A DNA stretch of 59,315 nt from Methanoculleus sp. UBA303 (GCA_002501655.1 DANY01000014.1:1-59315); one strand, 5' to 3'. Shown: positions 27,417 to 34,847, numbered from the stretch's first letter. A program made the numbers and translations. Notes: generated by a model from the sequence alone, not told the origin.

Positions 27417-27421
27417 TTCAC
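27380..27421 (+). ncRNA. Probable 3' end of reRNA/omegaRNA scaffold
   Basis: The 3' end of tnpB and the sequence after it form the hairpin at 27394-27413 followed by GTAGTTCAC. In TnpB systems the guide starts right after the element's right end, so the bases after about 27421 would be the guide. Boundaries are inferred from the family and not proven. Confidence 0.4.
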
Positions 27422-27476
27422 ACGAACCGGGCGCCACACACCAGCAGATCCAGGAATCATATATGGGGGTACTTTC

Positions 27477-28163
27477 ATGCGGCGAGGACGCCGTACCGGT
27501 CAGATCATAGTCATACTGCTGGTCGGCGCCATCGCCGTCCTCTACGCCCTCGATCTGGCGGAGAACAGGCAGGGAGCGACGGAGCTTGCACCTGCGGAGG
27601 TGCGGGAGTACCAGGGGGAGCGACTCTCCTCGATTGCGGATTTCCGCGAGAACTCGATCCGCGGCCCGCAGCACGTGAATGCAAGCACGTATACGCTCAC
27701 CGTCGATGGGCTGGTGGAGAACAGAGAGGAATACTCCTACAGTGCGCTCATGGAACGGTTCCCTCACTACCGCAAGGTCGTTACCCTCTACTGCGTGGAA
27801 GGCTGGGACGTCACTATCCTCTGGGAGGGGATACGGGTGAAAGATCTCCTCGAGGAAGCGGGGGTGAAACCGGGGGCGAATACGGTCATCTTCTACGCGG
27901 AGGACGGCTACTCTTCCTCGCTTCCCCTCGCCTACATCGAGGATAGGGACATCCTGCTCGCCTATGCCATGAACAACGTCACCCTGCCGGCGGAGCGGGG
28001 ATTTCCCTTCCAACTGGTGGCTGAGGACCGCTGGGGCTATAAGTGGGTGAAGTGGGTGAACCGCATTGAAGTGTCCGACGATGCGAACTACCGCGGCTAC
28101 TGGGAGAGCCGGGGGTATGCGAACAACGGGAGCCTCGACCGATCTTTCTTCGATCAGGGGTAG
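27477..28163 (+). CDS. Molybdopterin-dependent oxidoreductase (sulfite oxidase fold)
   Basis: The 228-residue protein has an N-terminal membrane anchor (IIVILLVGAIAVLYALDL) and a single sulfite-oxidase-type domain: YTLTVDGLVENREEYSYSALMERFPHYRKVVTLYCVEGWDVTILWEGIRVKDLLEEAG. The Cys in YCVEGW is the expected Mo ligand. This short form resembles MsrP/YedY-like and archaeal sulfite-oxidase-like proteins facing outward. The next gene encodes a small membrane protein with spaced His, perhaps its electron donor. Substrate unknown. Confidence 0.85.
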   Translation: MRRGRRTGQIIVILLVGAIAVLYALDLAENRQGATELAPAEVREYQGERLSSIADFRENSIRGPQHVNASTYTLTVDGLVENREEYSYSALMERFPHYRKVVTLYCVEGWDVTILWEGIRVKDLLEEAGVKPGANTVIFYAEDGYSSSLPLAYIEDRDILLAYAMNNVTLPAERGFPFQLVAEDRWGYKWVKWVNRIEVSDDANYRGYWESRGYANNGSLDRSFFDQG

Positions 28164-28174
28164 GGAGGAACGGG

Positions 28175-28402
28175 ATGGTGCGGTTCACCTACCGGAAACT
28201 GGTCTCCTGGACCCTCCTCGTATTAACGCTCCTCTTCCTGATCAGCGGCTTCGGGATCACGGAACCATGGCTCGTGCGGTCCCTGACGTTCGGGCTCCTC
28301 GACAAGGCGCTCTCCCAGCAGATCCACTCTCTTCTCTGGGGCCCGTTCCTGATCGTGCTGGTGCTGCACATCTACTACTCCTGCGGGATCTTCAGGAGGT
28401 GA
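28175..28402 (+). CDS. Two-helix membrane protein, possible heme anchor
   Basis: The 75-residue protein follows the oxidoreductase by 12 bases with GGAGGAA as ribosome site. It has two membrane helices (SWTLLVLTLLFLISGFGI and LLWGPFLIVLVLHIYYSCGIF) with His 49 before, and His 64 within, the second. Two His near the membrane could bind heme, as in cytochrome b-like anchors that pass electrons to MsrP-type enzymes. It is much shorter than MsrQ. The role is inferred from position and the His pair. Confidence 0.62.
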   Translation: MVRFTYRKLVSWTLLVLTLLFLISGFGITEPWLVRSLTFGLLDKALSQQIHSLLWGPFLIVLVLHIYYSCGIFRR

Positions 28403-28477
28403 TGCCGGTCATCGCGGCTTACGTGGATCTCACGCTCCCCCCTTCGTTCCTGCCGGATGCATCCTCCCTGAAACCCG

Positions 28478-28948
28478 TTACGCCGATTCCTTCGCTCCCC
28501 CCTCAGGGTACGGCGGCTTCAGGACGATCGCCAGGATCCCGCCGATAACGCCGAGGATCAGCCCGATGACAAAACCTCCTCCTTCGAAGACGCTCAGCAG
28601 AGAGAAGATGAGGATGACGATGCCCCACGCCGCGTGGGATGCCGGCCGGGAGTAGAGCATGTACGACCCGATGAGAATGATGATCCCGCATACGATGCCC
28701 CAGATCCCGATGCCTGCCGCCACGAACGGGAAATATCCTGTGGGATACCGATATCCGTCCATCGGACTCCCGTACCCGCCCATCATGCCCTCGTGGTATT
28801 CGCCCATCATGCCGGGGTAGTACCCGCCCATCATGCCGCTCATGAAGGCGGTTCCCAGCATGAGGATCACGATGCCGGAGATGAGAATGAGAATTCCCGC
28901 AACCAGCGAGAGAGCAAACGCAACTGCCTGGGTTCCTTGTTCCGCCAT
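28478..28948 (-). CDS. Membrane protein with Met/Gly/Tyr-rich extracellular loop
   Basis: The 156-residue protein has four helices. Between the first two lies a loop MSGMMGGYYPGMMGEYHEGMMGGYGSPMDGYRY, with seven Met and two His-like or acidic groups, like metal-binding (copper or silver) Met-rich repeats. The rest is Gly/Ile-rich helices (GVIGGILAIVLKPPYPEGG end). Its genome context next to a molybdoenzyme is convergent, not operonic. Metal binding is inference from composition. Confidence 0.65.
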   Translation of the reverse strand: MAEQGTQAVAFALSLVAGILILISGIVILMLGTAFMSGMMGGYYPGMMGEYHEGMMGGYGSPMDGYRYPTGYFPFVAAGIGIWGIVCGIIILIGSYMLYSRPASHAAWGIVILIFSLLSVFEGGGFVIGLILGVIGGILAIVLKPPYPEGGAKESA

Positions 28949-29089
28949 GGCGGTCGCATGGCGCTTAAGGGTGAAAAATCTATCTGCCGGGACTGCACGT
29001 GGTGGCGCGACGGGGCCGCTCCCAGCATGTGGCAGCGCCTTAGTTCTCCCCGTGCTGCGTCTTTTTTCCTGTCCTTTTTCTTGCGGCTA

Positions 29090-29589
29090 GCCCCTCATTC
29101 TTCGTCACGACAGAGCCCGAACCGATTACCACGTTATTCCCGACTGTTACGCCGGGATTGATGACAGTATCCGCTCCAACCAGACACTGTTGCCTATCGT
29201 TATTGGTTTTCATACTCAAGGTTCGCGTTTCTCACCCCTGCGTCAATCGGATGTCCGGCAGTATAAACGCCGACACGAGGGCCGAAAAAGACATGATCGC
29301 CTATGGTCGCATCGCAAACATCGATAATGATGCAGTCATAGTTCGCATAAAAATTGTCGCCAATGTGAATGTGGCAGCCGTAATCACAGCGAAATGGCGG
29401 CTCAATAAAGATATGTTCACCTGTAGATTGAAAGAGATTCTTTAGTAACTCTGTCCGATATTCTAATTCTTCTTCTGTCGTTCCATTGAATAATCGCGTC
29501 AATTTTCTGGCTTTCAGGCTATCTCGCTTCAACTCTTCGTCCTGTGCGGCATAGAGTTCTCCTCGTAACATCCTCTCTTTCTCCGTCAT
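29090..29589 (-). pseudogene. Maltose/galactoside O-acetyltransferase, frameshifted
   Basis: From ATG 29589 the frame is a normal maltose O-acetyltransferase N-terminus (TEKERMLRGELYAAQDEEL) and left-handed beta-helix start (IFIEPPFRCDYGCHIHIGDNFYANYDCIIIDV), ending at GVRNANLEYENQ. Beyond a stop, another frame continues LVGADTVINPGVTVGNNVVIGSGSVVTK, the rest of the enzyme. Two one-base losses near 29190-29210 explain this. The enzyme acetylates sugars using acetyl-CoA. A sequencing error is possible since the rest is well preserved. Confidence 0.78.
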
Positions 29590-29720
29590 AGCCGGTCTCC
29601 GTGTATGGATAACATTTGAGGATCTGTAGAAAAGTTTGCTCATGAACCATTGACCGCCCTGGCAGGATATGGGTGGCGGGGTATCCGCGCTGTCGGGCAC
29701 ATCATAGAGGACGACCCTCG

Positions 29721-29748
29721 CTCCGGCCGTGCACCAGAGTGAAAGGGC
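29721..29748. repeat. 28-base dispersed repeat, copy 1
   Basis: CGCTCCGGCCGTGCACCAGA plus GTGAAAGG matches 27 of 28 bases at 32192-32219. It lies between the acetyltransferase remnant and the RelE-like gene. Confidence 0.55.
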
Positions 29749-29803
29749 AGGTCGGAGTGCTTGACCCGGGACCCCGCAGCCCGGTACTGTTTCCGGAAGC
29801 CTG

Positions 29804-30139
29804 CTATCCGTACCCGAACCGGCGATCGTAGCCGGTATGGTCCAGCCACTCAATGATGACCGCGATGGTGTCGCCGTCGCTGGCCACGGTGTACATCAGT
29901 CTCCAGGACCGAGAGAGGTTGTACTTCCAGAGGTTCGTTATCGGCGGGTATCGCTGCAGGTAGAGCTTCGGGATCTGCCTCTTTGGAACCTGCGTGCCGC
30001 AAAACGCGTTGGCGGATATCGCCGTGATGGCTTTGTCGAGGAGGGCGGCCAGTTCCCGATCTTCTGTATGGGGCGAGACCTTCAGGGCCTTGAAGGCTTC
30101 CCTTACCTTTGCGTCTGCGAAATAGATCGCGGCCTTCAT
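29804..30139 (-). CDS. RelE-like toxin
   Basis: ATG 30139 overlaps the upstream stop (ATGA). The 111-residue protein shows the RelE/ParE fold pattern: helices (KVREAFKALKVSPHTEDRELAALLDKAITAI) then strands IPKLYLQRYPPITNLWKYNLSRSWRLMYTVASDGDTIAVIIEWLDHTGYDRRFGYG, where the Arg and Tyr residues near the end are usual for mRNA cleavage. The partner upstream is a helical protein with a wHTH look. It probably cuts mRNA at the ribosome when free of its antitoxin. It is intact. Confidence 0.75.
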   Translation of the reverse strand: MKAAIYFADAKVREAFKALKVSPHTEDRELAALLDKAITAISANAFCGTQVPKRQIPKLYLQRYPPITNLWKYNLSRSWRLMYTVASDGDTIAVIIEWLDHTGYDRRFGYG

Positions 30140-30408
30140 CTGATCCGAAGATCCTCGCGGGCCCGGTACCATTGGATAAGGTCGGGATCATGGATCCAGC
30201 ATATCTTCCCGTGTGCGTCGATGGCGATCTTATTTGATTCCAGGAGGTATTCGATGATTGTCTTGAACGTCTGGTACATGACCTTTCGCGGCAGGCGCTC
30301 CCACAGCGCCCGGCGGCGATATTCGCCGCTGTGCTCCAGGATGAAGGCCTCGACCATTCGGATCGTATCGAGTGTGGGGGAATGGGCGGATCCGGCGCTT
30401 GCAGACAT
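30136..30408 (-). CDS. Winged-helix antitoxin of the RelE-like pair
   Basis: ATG 30408 gives 90 residues. The body TIRMVEAFILEHSGEYRRRALWERLPRKVMYQTFKTIIEYLLESNKIAIDAHGKICWIHDP looks like a winged helix, so it probably binds its own promoter and the toxin. The start lies 23 bases after a TATA box (30431-30440), a leaderless arrangement. This antitoxin type for RelE is common in archaea but not named here. It overlaps the toxin by four bases. Confidence 0.68.
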   Translation of the reverse strand: MSASAGSAHSPTLDTIRMVEAFILEHSGEYRRRALWERLPRKVMYQTFKTIIEYLLESNKIAIDAHGKICWIHDPDLIQWYRAREDLRIR

Positions 30409-30430
30409 GATCTCATGGTTGTTGTATGAA

Positions 30431-30440
30431 GATATATAAC
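30431..30440 (-). promoter_or_regulatory. TATA box for the RelE-like pair
   Basis: GTTATATATC on the minus strand, 23 bases before ATG 30408, ideal for leaderless transcription. Confidence 0.55.
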
Positions 30441-30493
30441 AAACGGATCCGACCGCGGTCGTAACTCCCTTGCAGGTCGCCCACTCTCCTGGT

Positions 30494-30549
30494 GCTGCTC
30501 CCGGATATCGGAGGGTATAAGACAATGGATGAAGTACTCAGGAGTAACG
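30494..30549 (+). promoter_or_regulatory. Conserved promoter of MNT loci (copy B)
   Basis: ATCGGAGGGTATAAGAC...AGTACTCAGGAGTAACG precedes the ATG and is nearly the same before the MNT genes at 34522, 37725 and 39944. GGGTATAAG is TATA-like about 40 bases upstream of the ATG. AGTACTC and GAGTA form an inverted pair that may be an operator. Confidence 0.5.
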
Positions 30550-30881
30550 ATGCATCCCCTTGCCCAGATCCGGCAGAACCTACTTGTTATCCGGGAGCGC
30601 TACGGCGTGGCCCGTATCGGCATCTTCGGGTCGGTGGCGCGGAACGAGGAGACGCCGGCGAGCGACATCGATATCCTGGTGGAGTTCCAGGAGGGGGAGG
30701 AGACCTTCGACACTCGCAGCCTCGCGGTGCTCGAGCTCCTGCCCTGCGGCCAGTCGCACATTTTATGGACCTCAAGTTCTACCTCGAGGATCTTCTGGGG
30801 CGGAAGACGGACCTCGTCATCGCCGACACGTTGAAGCCCCGGATCCGGGATGCTGTCCTCTGCGAGGTTGTCTATGCCTAG
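30550..30881 (+). pseudogene. MNT nucleotidyltransferase, copy B, disrupted by a repeat insertion
   Basis: The start MHPLAQIRQNLLVIRERYGVARIGIFGSVARNEETPASDIDILVEF is a perfect MNT domain with GS and DxD motifs. After codon 54 an extra stretch of about 48 bases (core at 30724-30759) changes the frame; the rest (MDLKFYLEDLLGRKTDLVIADTLKPRIRDAVL) continues in another frame to TAG 30881. Copy C lacks the insertion. MNT proteins neutralise HEPN toxins; this product would be truncated. The downstream HEPN gene overlaps by eight bases and is also broken. Confidence 0.78.
30724..30759 (+). repeat. 36-base repeat core, copy 2
   Basis: GCGGTGCTCGAGCTCCTGCC...GGCCAGTCGCAC inside MNT copy B after codon 54. 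TCGCA occurs on both sides of the inserted segment. Confidence 0.6.
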
Positions 30882-31227
30882 GGACCTTCTGCTGTACCTT
30901 GAGGACATTCGCGACGCCGCTGTGGCCATTCGTTCCTATGTTGGGGACCGGGCGTTCGAGGAGTTCGTGGGGAATCGCATGCGCCTTGGCGCCGTCGTGC
31001 TCCGGTTCATCACTATCGGGGAAGCGACGAAACAGATCCCGGCCGAGATCACCGCTCGCCACCCGGAGGTCGAGTGACGAAAGATTGCCGGGCTCCGGGA
31101 CATCAGCGTTCACTCTTACTATGCCGTGAAACCGACGATCCTCTGGGACATCATCCGGACCAGACTCGGTCCCCTGGAGGATGCGGTAGAGGCGATGATC
31201 CGGGAAGAGGAAGAGCGAATACGATAG
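30874..31227 (+). pseudogene. HEPN (HepT/DUF86-type) toxin with internal TGA
   Basis: The frame from ATG 30874 reads PRDLLLYLEDIRDAAVAIRSYVGDRAFEEFVGNRMRLGAVVLRFITIGEATKQIP...PEVE, TGA, RKIAGLRDISVHSYYAVKPTILWDIIRTRLGPLEDAVEAM. The RDISVH segment is the R-x4-H RNase motif of HEPN. Family members have Trp where the TGA (31075-31077) lies, so TGG to TGA is the likely mutation. Everything else stays in frame over 118 codons, so this is a recent knock-out or an error. Confidence 0.8.
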
Positions 31228-31323
31228 AGTTAGCCTCTTTCCGCTTCCCTCCGTGCTCAGGCGCAGGATCCCATCGTTCTGTATCGTCTTCATCGTCCCG
31301 ACGGTCGCCGGGCGCGGCAATCC

Positions 31324-31353
31324 GATCATATTGCGCGGGAAAGGAGAGCGCCG
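31324..31353. repeat. 30-base dispersed repeat, copy 1
   Basis: GATCATATTGCGCGGGAAAG plus GAGAGCGCCG matches 27 of 30 bases at 32796-32825. Confidence 0.45.
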
Positions 31354-31501
31354 AGGATTATCCACCATTTTTTGAACAAAAGTTCCCGACCTTCGGCCCA
31401 TCGCTCCCCGCGAGACAACACCCTGTGGGAAGCCGTGTTCACGATTCTGACCCCCGGTATGGCTCAACTTTCCTCCAACTTGTGTGAGGGTGCCAGGTTC
31501 C

Positions 31502-31897
31502 CTAATAGATCCTGACTCTCAGCCCGGGAACCCGGGTAAAGTGGCGGTCCCGGGTGACGATCTCGCCGTCGCCCGCGAGCGTGATTGCGGCGATCACCTC
31601 GTCGAAGTCTCCGATAGGTCTACCGTTTTCCCGAAGTTCGGCAGCGAGAGCGCCGAAGATCCGGTAGGTCTCATCCGTGACCGGAAGTTCGATCAGCGCC
31701 TGAATGATTGCTTCGACTTCCCGGATATTCTCCTGCGCCGATGCCGAGAGGAACGCTCCGCGGTAGAGCTCGAGGATGTTGATCGATGTGGTTGCAAGGG
31801 GCAACCCTTCCTGCTCCATCGCCTCAAGTGTTCTCATCGCCTCCGTGTCGTGCCGGATAAGGTCGATAAGCAGGGACGTGTCAAGCGTCGGCATCAA
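31502..31897 (-). CDS. vapC: VapC-type PIN toxin
   Basis: A complete 131-residue PIN domain: DTSLLIDLIRHDTEAM (first Asp), TTSINILELYRGAF (Glu), then PIGDFDEVIAAITLAGDGEIVTRDRHFTRVPGLRVRIY, with the two late Asp residues in FDEVIAA and TRDRHF. These four acidic residues hold Mg2+ for RNA cleavage. The antitoxin gene overlaps by 17 bases upstream. Length and motifs are normal, in contrast to the broken PIN gene at 35-519. Confidence 0.88.
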   Translation of the reverse strand: MMPTLDTSLLIDLIRHDTEAMRTLEAMEQEGLPLATTSINILELYRGAFLSASAQENIREVEAIIQALIELPVTDETYRIFGALAAELRENGRPIGDFDEVIAAITLAGDGEIVTRDRHFTRVPGLRVRIY

Positions 31898-32120
31898 AGT
31901 CGACCTCTCGCATCGAAGCCTTCCTCATCTCGCATGAGGCTTCCTTGACCGAGTCGGCCAGCGCGGGGTTCGGCCCGAACTCCTTGAGGATCTCCGAGAG
32001 TTTCTTCTTCGGCGGGGTATACTTCAGGATCACTTCAGAAAAACTCATGTTGGAGGGGCCTTTCAACCGCGAAAGCCTCTCATATGCAGCGTCGCTGATG
32101 CTGATCGTCCTGGTTCCCAT
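31881..32120 (-). CDS. vapB: VapB-type antitoxin
   Basis: From ATG 32120 the protein (79 residues) starts MGTRTISISDAAYERLSRLKGPSNMSFSEVILKY, a ribbon-helix-helix style DNA-binding opening common in archaeal VapB, and ends with a charged region (KKKLSEILKEFGPNPALADSVKEASCEMRKASMREVDFDADA) that would wrap the toxin. It overlaps vapC. Autorepression is expected for the family. Confidence 0.85.
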   Translation of the reverse strand: MGTRTISISDAAYERLSRLKGPSNMSFSEVILKYTPPKKKLSEILKEFGPNPALADSVKEASCEMRKASMREVDFDADA

Positions 32121-32191
32121 GGCTGTGTATGTGTATGTGCATGTATTTAGGTTCTCCCGCATCGAGATCTCATTCCTTATAGGACGGCCGA

Positions 32192-32219
32192 CGCTCCGGC
32201 CATGCACCAGAGTGAAAGG
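32192..32219. repeat. 28-base dispersed repeat, copy 2
   Basis: CGCTCCGGCCATGCACCAGA plus GTGAAAGG, one mismatch from the copy at 29721-29748. Both copies lie next to truncated genes. Confidence 0.55.
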
Positions 32220-32471
32220 ATCTTGAACCCAGGGACCAAGTGGGGACCAGGTTGTGTGCTGCGTGCCTGCGTGACGGAGAGGTCCATCTCCGAACTCATG
32301 GATATTGTCGGCAGGACGAGTCGAACCAAGTTCAGGAACTCCGTGCTGAAGCCGTTAATGCAGGCTGGACTGATCGAGATGACCATCCCGGAAAAGCCTC
32401 AAAGCAGCAATCAGAAGTACCATATTACGGATATGGGCCGCGCCCTGCTTGCCGGGAGGGAGACGTCGTGA
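32205..32471 (+). pseudogene. C-terminal winged-helix remnant of a Fic/RecG-like regulator
   Basis: The frame GTKWGPGCVLRACVTERSISELMDIVGRTSRTKFRNSVLKPLMQAGLIEMTIPEKPQSSNQKYHITDMG is the wHTH tail found at the end of ATP-binding (RecG-related) and Fic-like proteins near type I restriction genes. The N-terminal catalytic part is absent; a 28-base repeat covers its start. It overlaps the hsdM remnant by four bases, the normal operon spacing. Confidence 0.6.
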
Positions 32472-32773
32472 CTGCCCACATCACGCAGCAGCTTGAATCC
32501 TATCTCTGGGGGGCGGCCATGCTTCTCCGTGAAACCATCGATGCCGGCGACTACGCCGTCGTCTGCCATCCCATGTACCTGGAAACGATCCTGATGTTTC
32601 TCGCAACATCGCTCGCCCTCGGATCCTTCTGGGCGCTCTTCGTGTTTCTCCCCGTGCCTGCACTCATCATTCTCCGGATCCGGAACGAAAAGGAGGTTTT
32701 AGTGAGGGAACTCCCGGGATACGCGAAGTACCGGCAGAAGACGCGCTACAGGCTGGTGCCCGGGGTGTGGTGA
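32468..32773 (+). pseudogene. Chimeric ORF: hsdM N-terminus fused to ICMT C-terminus
   Basis: From GTG 32468 the first 27 residues (TAHITQQLESYLWGAAMLLRETIDAGDY) are the start of a type I methyltransferase HsdM. Without a stop the frame switches to HPMYLETILMFLATSLALGSFWALFVFLPVPALIILRIRNEKEVLVRELPGYAKYRQKTRYRLVPG, the end of an isoprenylcysteine carboxyl methyltransferase-type membrane protein (HPMYL and PGYxxYxxKTRYRLVPG). The join is a deletion or recombination scar. It could be expressed but neither activity is likely. Confidence 0.75.
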
Positions 32774-32795
32774 TGTCGTCGCCGGTAGCAGCGAT

Positions 32796-32825
32796 GATCA
32801 TAATGCGAGGGAAAGGAGAACGCCG
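32796..32825. repeat. 30-base dispersed repeat, copy 2
   Basis: GATCATAATGCGAGGGAAAG plus GAGAACGCCG, three mismatches from the copy at 31324-31353. It lies just after the chimeric ORF. Confidence 0.45.
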
Positions 32826-32846
32826 GTAAAAGAAGATGATAGTCTT

Positions 32847-34334
32847 TTATCTCCCTGATCGACGTCGTACGAGAACGATTGCCGAAATGCCGAGGGCGGC
32901 AATCAGTGGCCACAGGGAGAGGGGGGTCGAGGGGCCGGACGCCTGTGCAGAGAAATTCGCCTCTTCGGGGAGAAGTCCGGCCTCCTCATCTCCGAGGGTG
33001 AAGAAACAGACATTCCCTTGCTTATCTAACCCGGTGACAGCGATCCCCCCGACGACGGGCTGAAGGTCGATGGTGCTGCTCACATTCTCAATGGTCATCT
33101 GCCACAGAGTCTGCCCCGTGCCATCGAGGCGTACGAGCCGCTCGCCCTGGCCTGAATACGGACGCTCCGCAATAATGCATCCTCCGTCCCGCGTGGATGT
33201 CACGGCATGGAACAGACCCGGGTTCTTCTCGCCGATGCTCTGTATCCAGTCGAGGTCCCCCGACGGCAGGAGTTTTGCGACCACGGAAGAGCCGTTTCCG
33301 CTACGCGACGACAGGTCGCCATCTCTTGAGAGTGTAACGCCGAGGATGATGTATTCGCCGTCCGGCGTCCGGGCGGCCCCTGCCGCTCTGTCCAGACTGC
33401 TTCCCCCGATCGCCTTCTGCCATGCCAGGTTTCCGCCGGAGTCCACGTTGAGTATCCAGATGTCCCTTGATCCGTGGCTGCCGGACACGTCGCCGTCCAT
33501 CGACCGTGCGTCCCCAAGCACGACGTAACCGCCGTCCCCATCCGGAATGATGGCATAGGCCAGTTCGCTGTCTGTCCCGCCGTACGTCTTCTGCCATTCC
33601 ACCTCGCCCTTTGAGTCCAGTTTCACGATCCAGATGTCAAGGTAGGACGACATGGCCACTTCGGCAAAAAGTTCATCCGGAATCGATGAAATCGGCAGTC
33701 CCTCCACCATCTCCTTTTTCTTATCGGCGCTCATGAGAGAGTTCGTATAGTCGTCCCTGTCGAGAGCGTGCCCGACGAAAACGTACCCGCCGTCCCGGGC
33801 CGGAACAATCTCGATCCCCATCCCGTAATCGATGTCGCCGATGGCATCCTTGCGCCACTGAATCTCACCGTTCGGGCTCAGCTTGACCAGCCACGTCTTG
33901 CTGCCGGTGGCGACGTCCGTACGGTACTTCCCGTAAGATTCGTTGTAGCCGAGGACCAGGTATCCGCCGTCGACGCTCTGGATCAGGGACCTCGCATACA
34001 CCGGCGTATTACCGAGTGTCACCTGCCATAGCGCCTCACCGGCTTTGCTCACCTCTCCCGCTACGACGTCCCGCGTCAGTTCACCCTGATCGTCGATAGA
34101 ACTCTTTGTGTACCCCAGATACACGTATCCGCCGTCCGGCGTCTTAAGGAGGCTGTCCAGGTAGACTTCAGGCACGCCGGCGACGGTTTCCCAGGACGTG
34201 ACCTCGGGGGTATCAGACGAGTTTGCCGGGGATTGATCCGGTGCGGCAGATGCAGACTGAACGCAAACAAGAAGAAGTACGGCCAGGACACTGGCAATTC
34301 GATAACAGCGATATCTCAAGCGAAATTTGTCCAT
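32847..34334 (-). CDS. Secreted PQQ/WD-like repeat protein with C-terminal anchor
   Basis: The 495-residue protein has a signal peptide (ASVLAVLLLVCVQSASA), about eight repeats of the form GGYxxLGxxxS...DxWxVKLDxxGxxxWQKxxG (e.g. DIWIVKLDSKGEVEWQKTYGG), and a C-terminal helix followed by RRR (LWPLIAALGISAIVLVRRRSGR) acting as membrane anchor. Such propeller-like surface proteins are abundant in Methanomicrobia. Partner unknown. The frame is clean, unlike many neighbours. Confidence 0.82.
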   Translation of the reverse strand: MDKFRLRYRCYRIASVLAVLLLVCVQSASAAPDQSPANSSDTPEVTSWETVAGVPEVYLDSLLKTPDGGYVYLGYTKSSIDDQGELTRDVVAGEVSKAGEALWQVTLGNTPVYARSLIQSVDGGYLVLGYNESYGKYRTDVATGSKTWLVKLSPNGEIQWRKDAIGDIDYGMGIEIVPARDGGYVFVGHALDRDDYTNSLMSADKKKEMVEGLPISSIPDELFAEVAMSSYLDIWIVKLDSKGEVEWQKTYGGTDSELAYAIIPDGDGGYVVLGDARSMDGDVSGSHGSRDIWILNVDSGGNLAWQKAIGGSSLDRAAGAARTPDGEYIILGVTLSRDGDLSSRSGNGSSVVAKLLPSGDLDWIQSIGEKNPGLFHAVTSTRDGGCIIAERPYSGQGERLVRLDGTGQTLWQMTIENVSSTIDLQPVVGGIAVTGLDKQGNVCFFTLGDEEAGLLPEEANFSAQASGPSTPLSLWPLIAALGISAIVLVRRRSGR

Positions 34335-34471
34335 GAAAATTTTTATCCGTTTTTAGATAGCAAAAACCTTTCCAAATGTAGGCGGTTTCAGGTTGCAGCA
34401 CCCATTACCCATGCCGGCATCGTAGTTCTCCGTGGGGATTAAACTTCTATCGTCGGCGTGAGCGGAGTGCT

Positions 34472-34521
34472 CCAGGGTATCGGAGGGCTTAAGACAATGG
34501 ATGGAGTACTCAGGAGTAACG
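34472..34521 (+). promoter_or_regulatory. Conserved promoter of MNT loci (copy C)
   Basis: GGTATCGGAGGGCTTAAGAC then ATGGAGTACTCAGGAGTAAC, the same module as before the other copies, except that TATAAG is changed to CTTAAG, which would weaken the TATA box. Confidence 0.45.
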
Positions 34522-34847
34522 ATGCATCCCCTTGCCCGGATCGGCAGAACCTGCTTGTTATCCGGGAGCGCTACGGCGTGGCCCGTATCGGCATCTTCGG
34601 GTCGGTGGCGCGGAGCGAGGAGACGCCGGCAAGCGACATCGATATCCTGGTGGAGTTCCGGGAGGGGGAGGAGACATTTGATCACTTTATGGACCTCAAG
34701 TTCTATCTCGAGGATCTCCTGGGGCGAAAGACAGACCTCGTTATTGCCGATACCCTGAAGCCCCGGATCCGGGATGCCATCCTTGGGGAGGTTGTTTATG
34801 CCTGGGGATCTTCTCCTCTATCTGGAAGATGTTTGGCAGAATATTGA
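34522..34847 (+). pseudogene. MNT nucleotidyltransferase, copy C, one-base deletion near the start
   Basis: Codons 1-7 (MHPLARI) are in one frame; loss of one C (GATCGG against GATCCGG in other copies) shifts the rest, RQNLLVIRERYGVARIGIFGSVARSEETPASDIDILVEFREGEETFDHFMDLKFYLEDLLGRKTDLVIADTLKPRIRDAILGEVVYA. This body has no repeat insertion and shows what an intact family member looks like. Its TAG is changed (GCCTGG), so the frame runs on into the HEPN stump. One base would restore it. Confidence 0.78.

Larger units (their letters stand above)
26105..27421 (+). mobile_element. IS200/IS605-group element with tnpB only (IS1341-like)
   Basis: A perfect 8-base stem with a TGAA loop (CCCCACCC/GGGTGGGG, 26124-26143) marks the left side, and a 6-base stem (CCCCGC/GCGGGG, 27394-27413) followed by TAGTTCAC marks the right. 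There is no tnpA gene, so the element depends on a transposase elsewhere. Exact ends are estimated from the hairpins. Confidence 0.65.

Noticed and set aside
31075..31077. TGA as selenocysteine in the HEPN gene
   Set aside because: The family has Trp here, not Cys, and I see no hairpin that would serve as a selenocysteine element.
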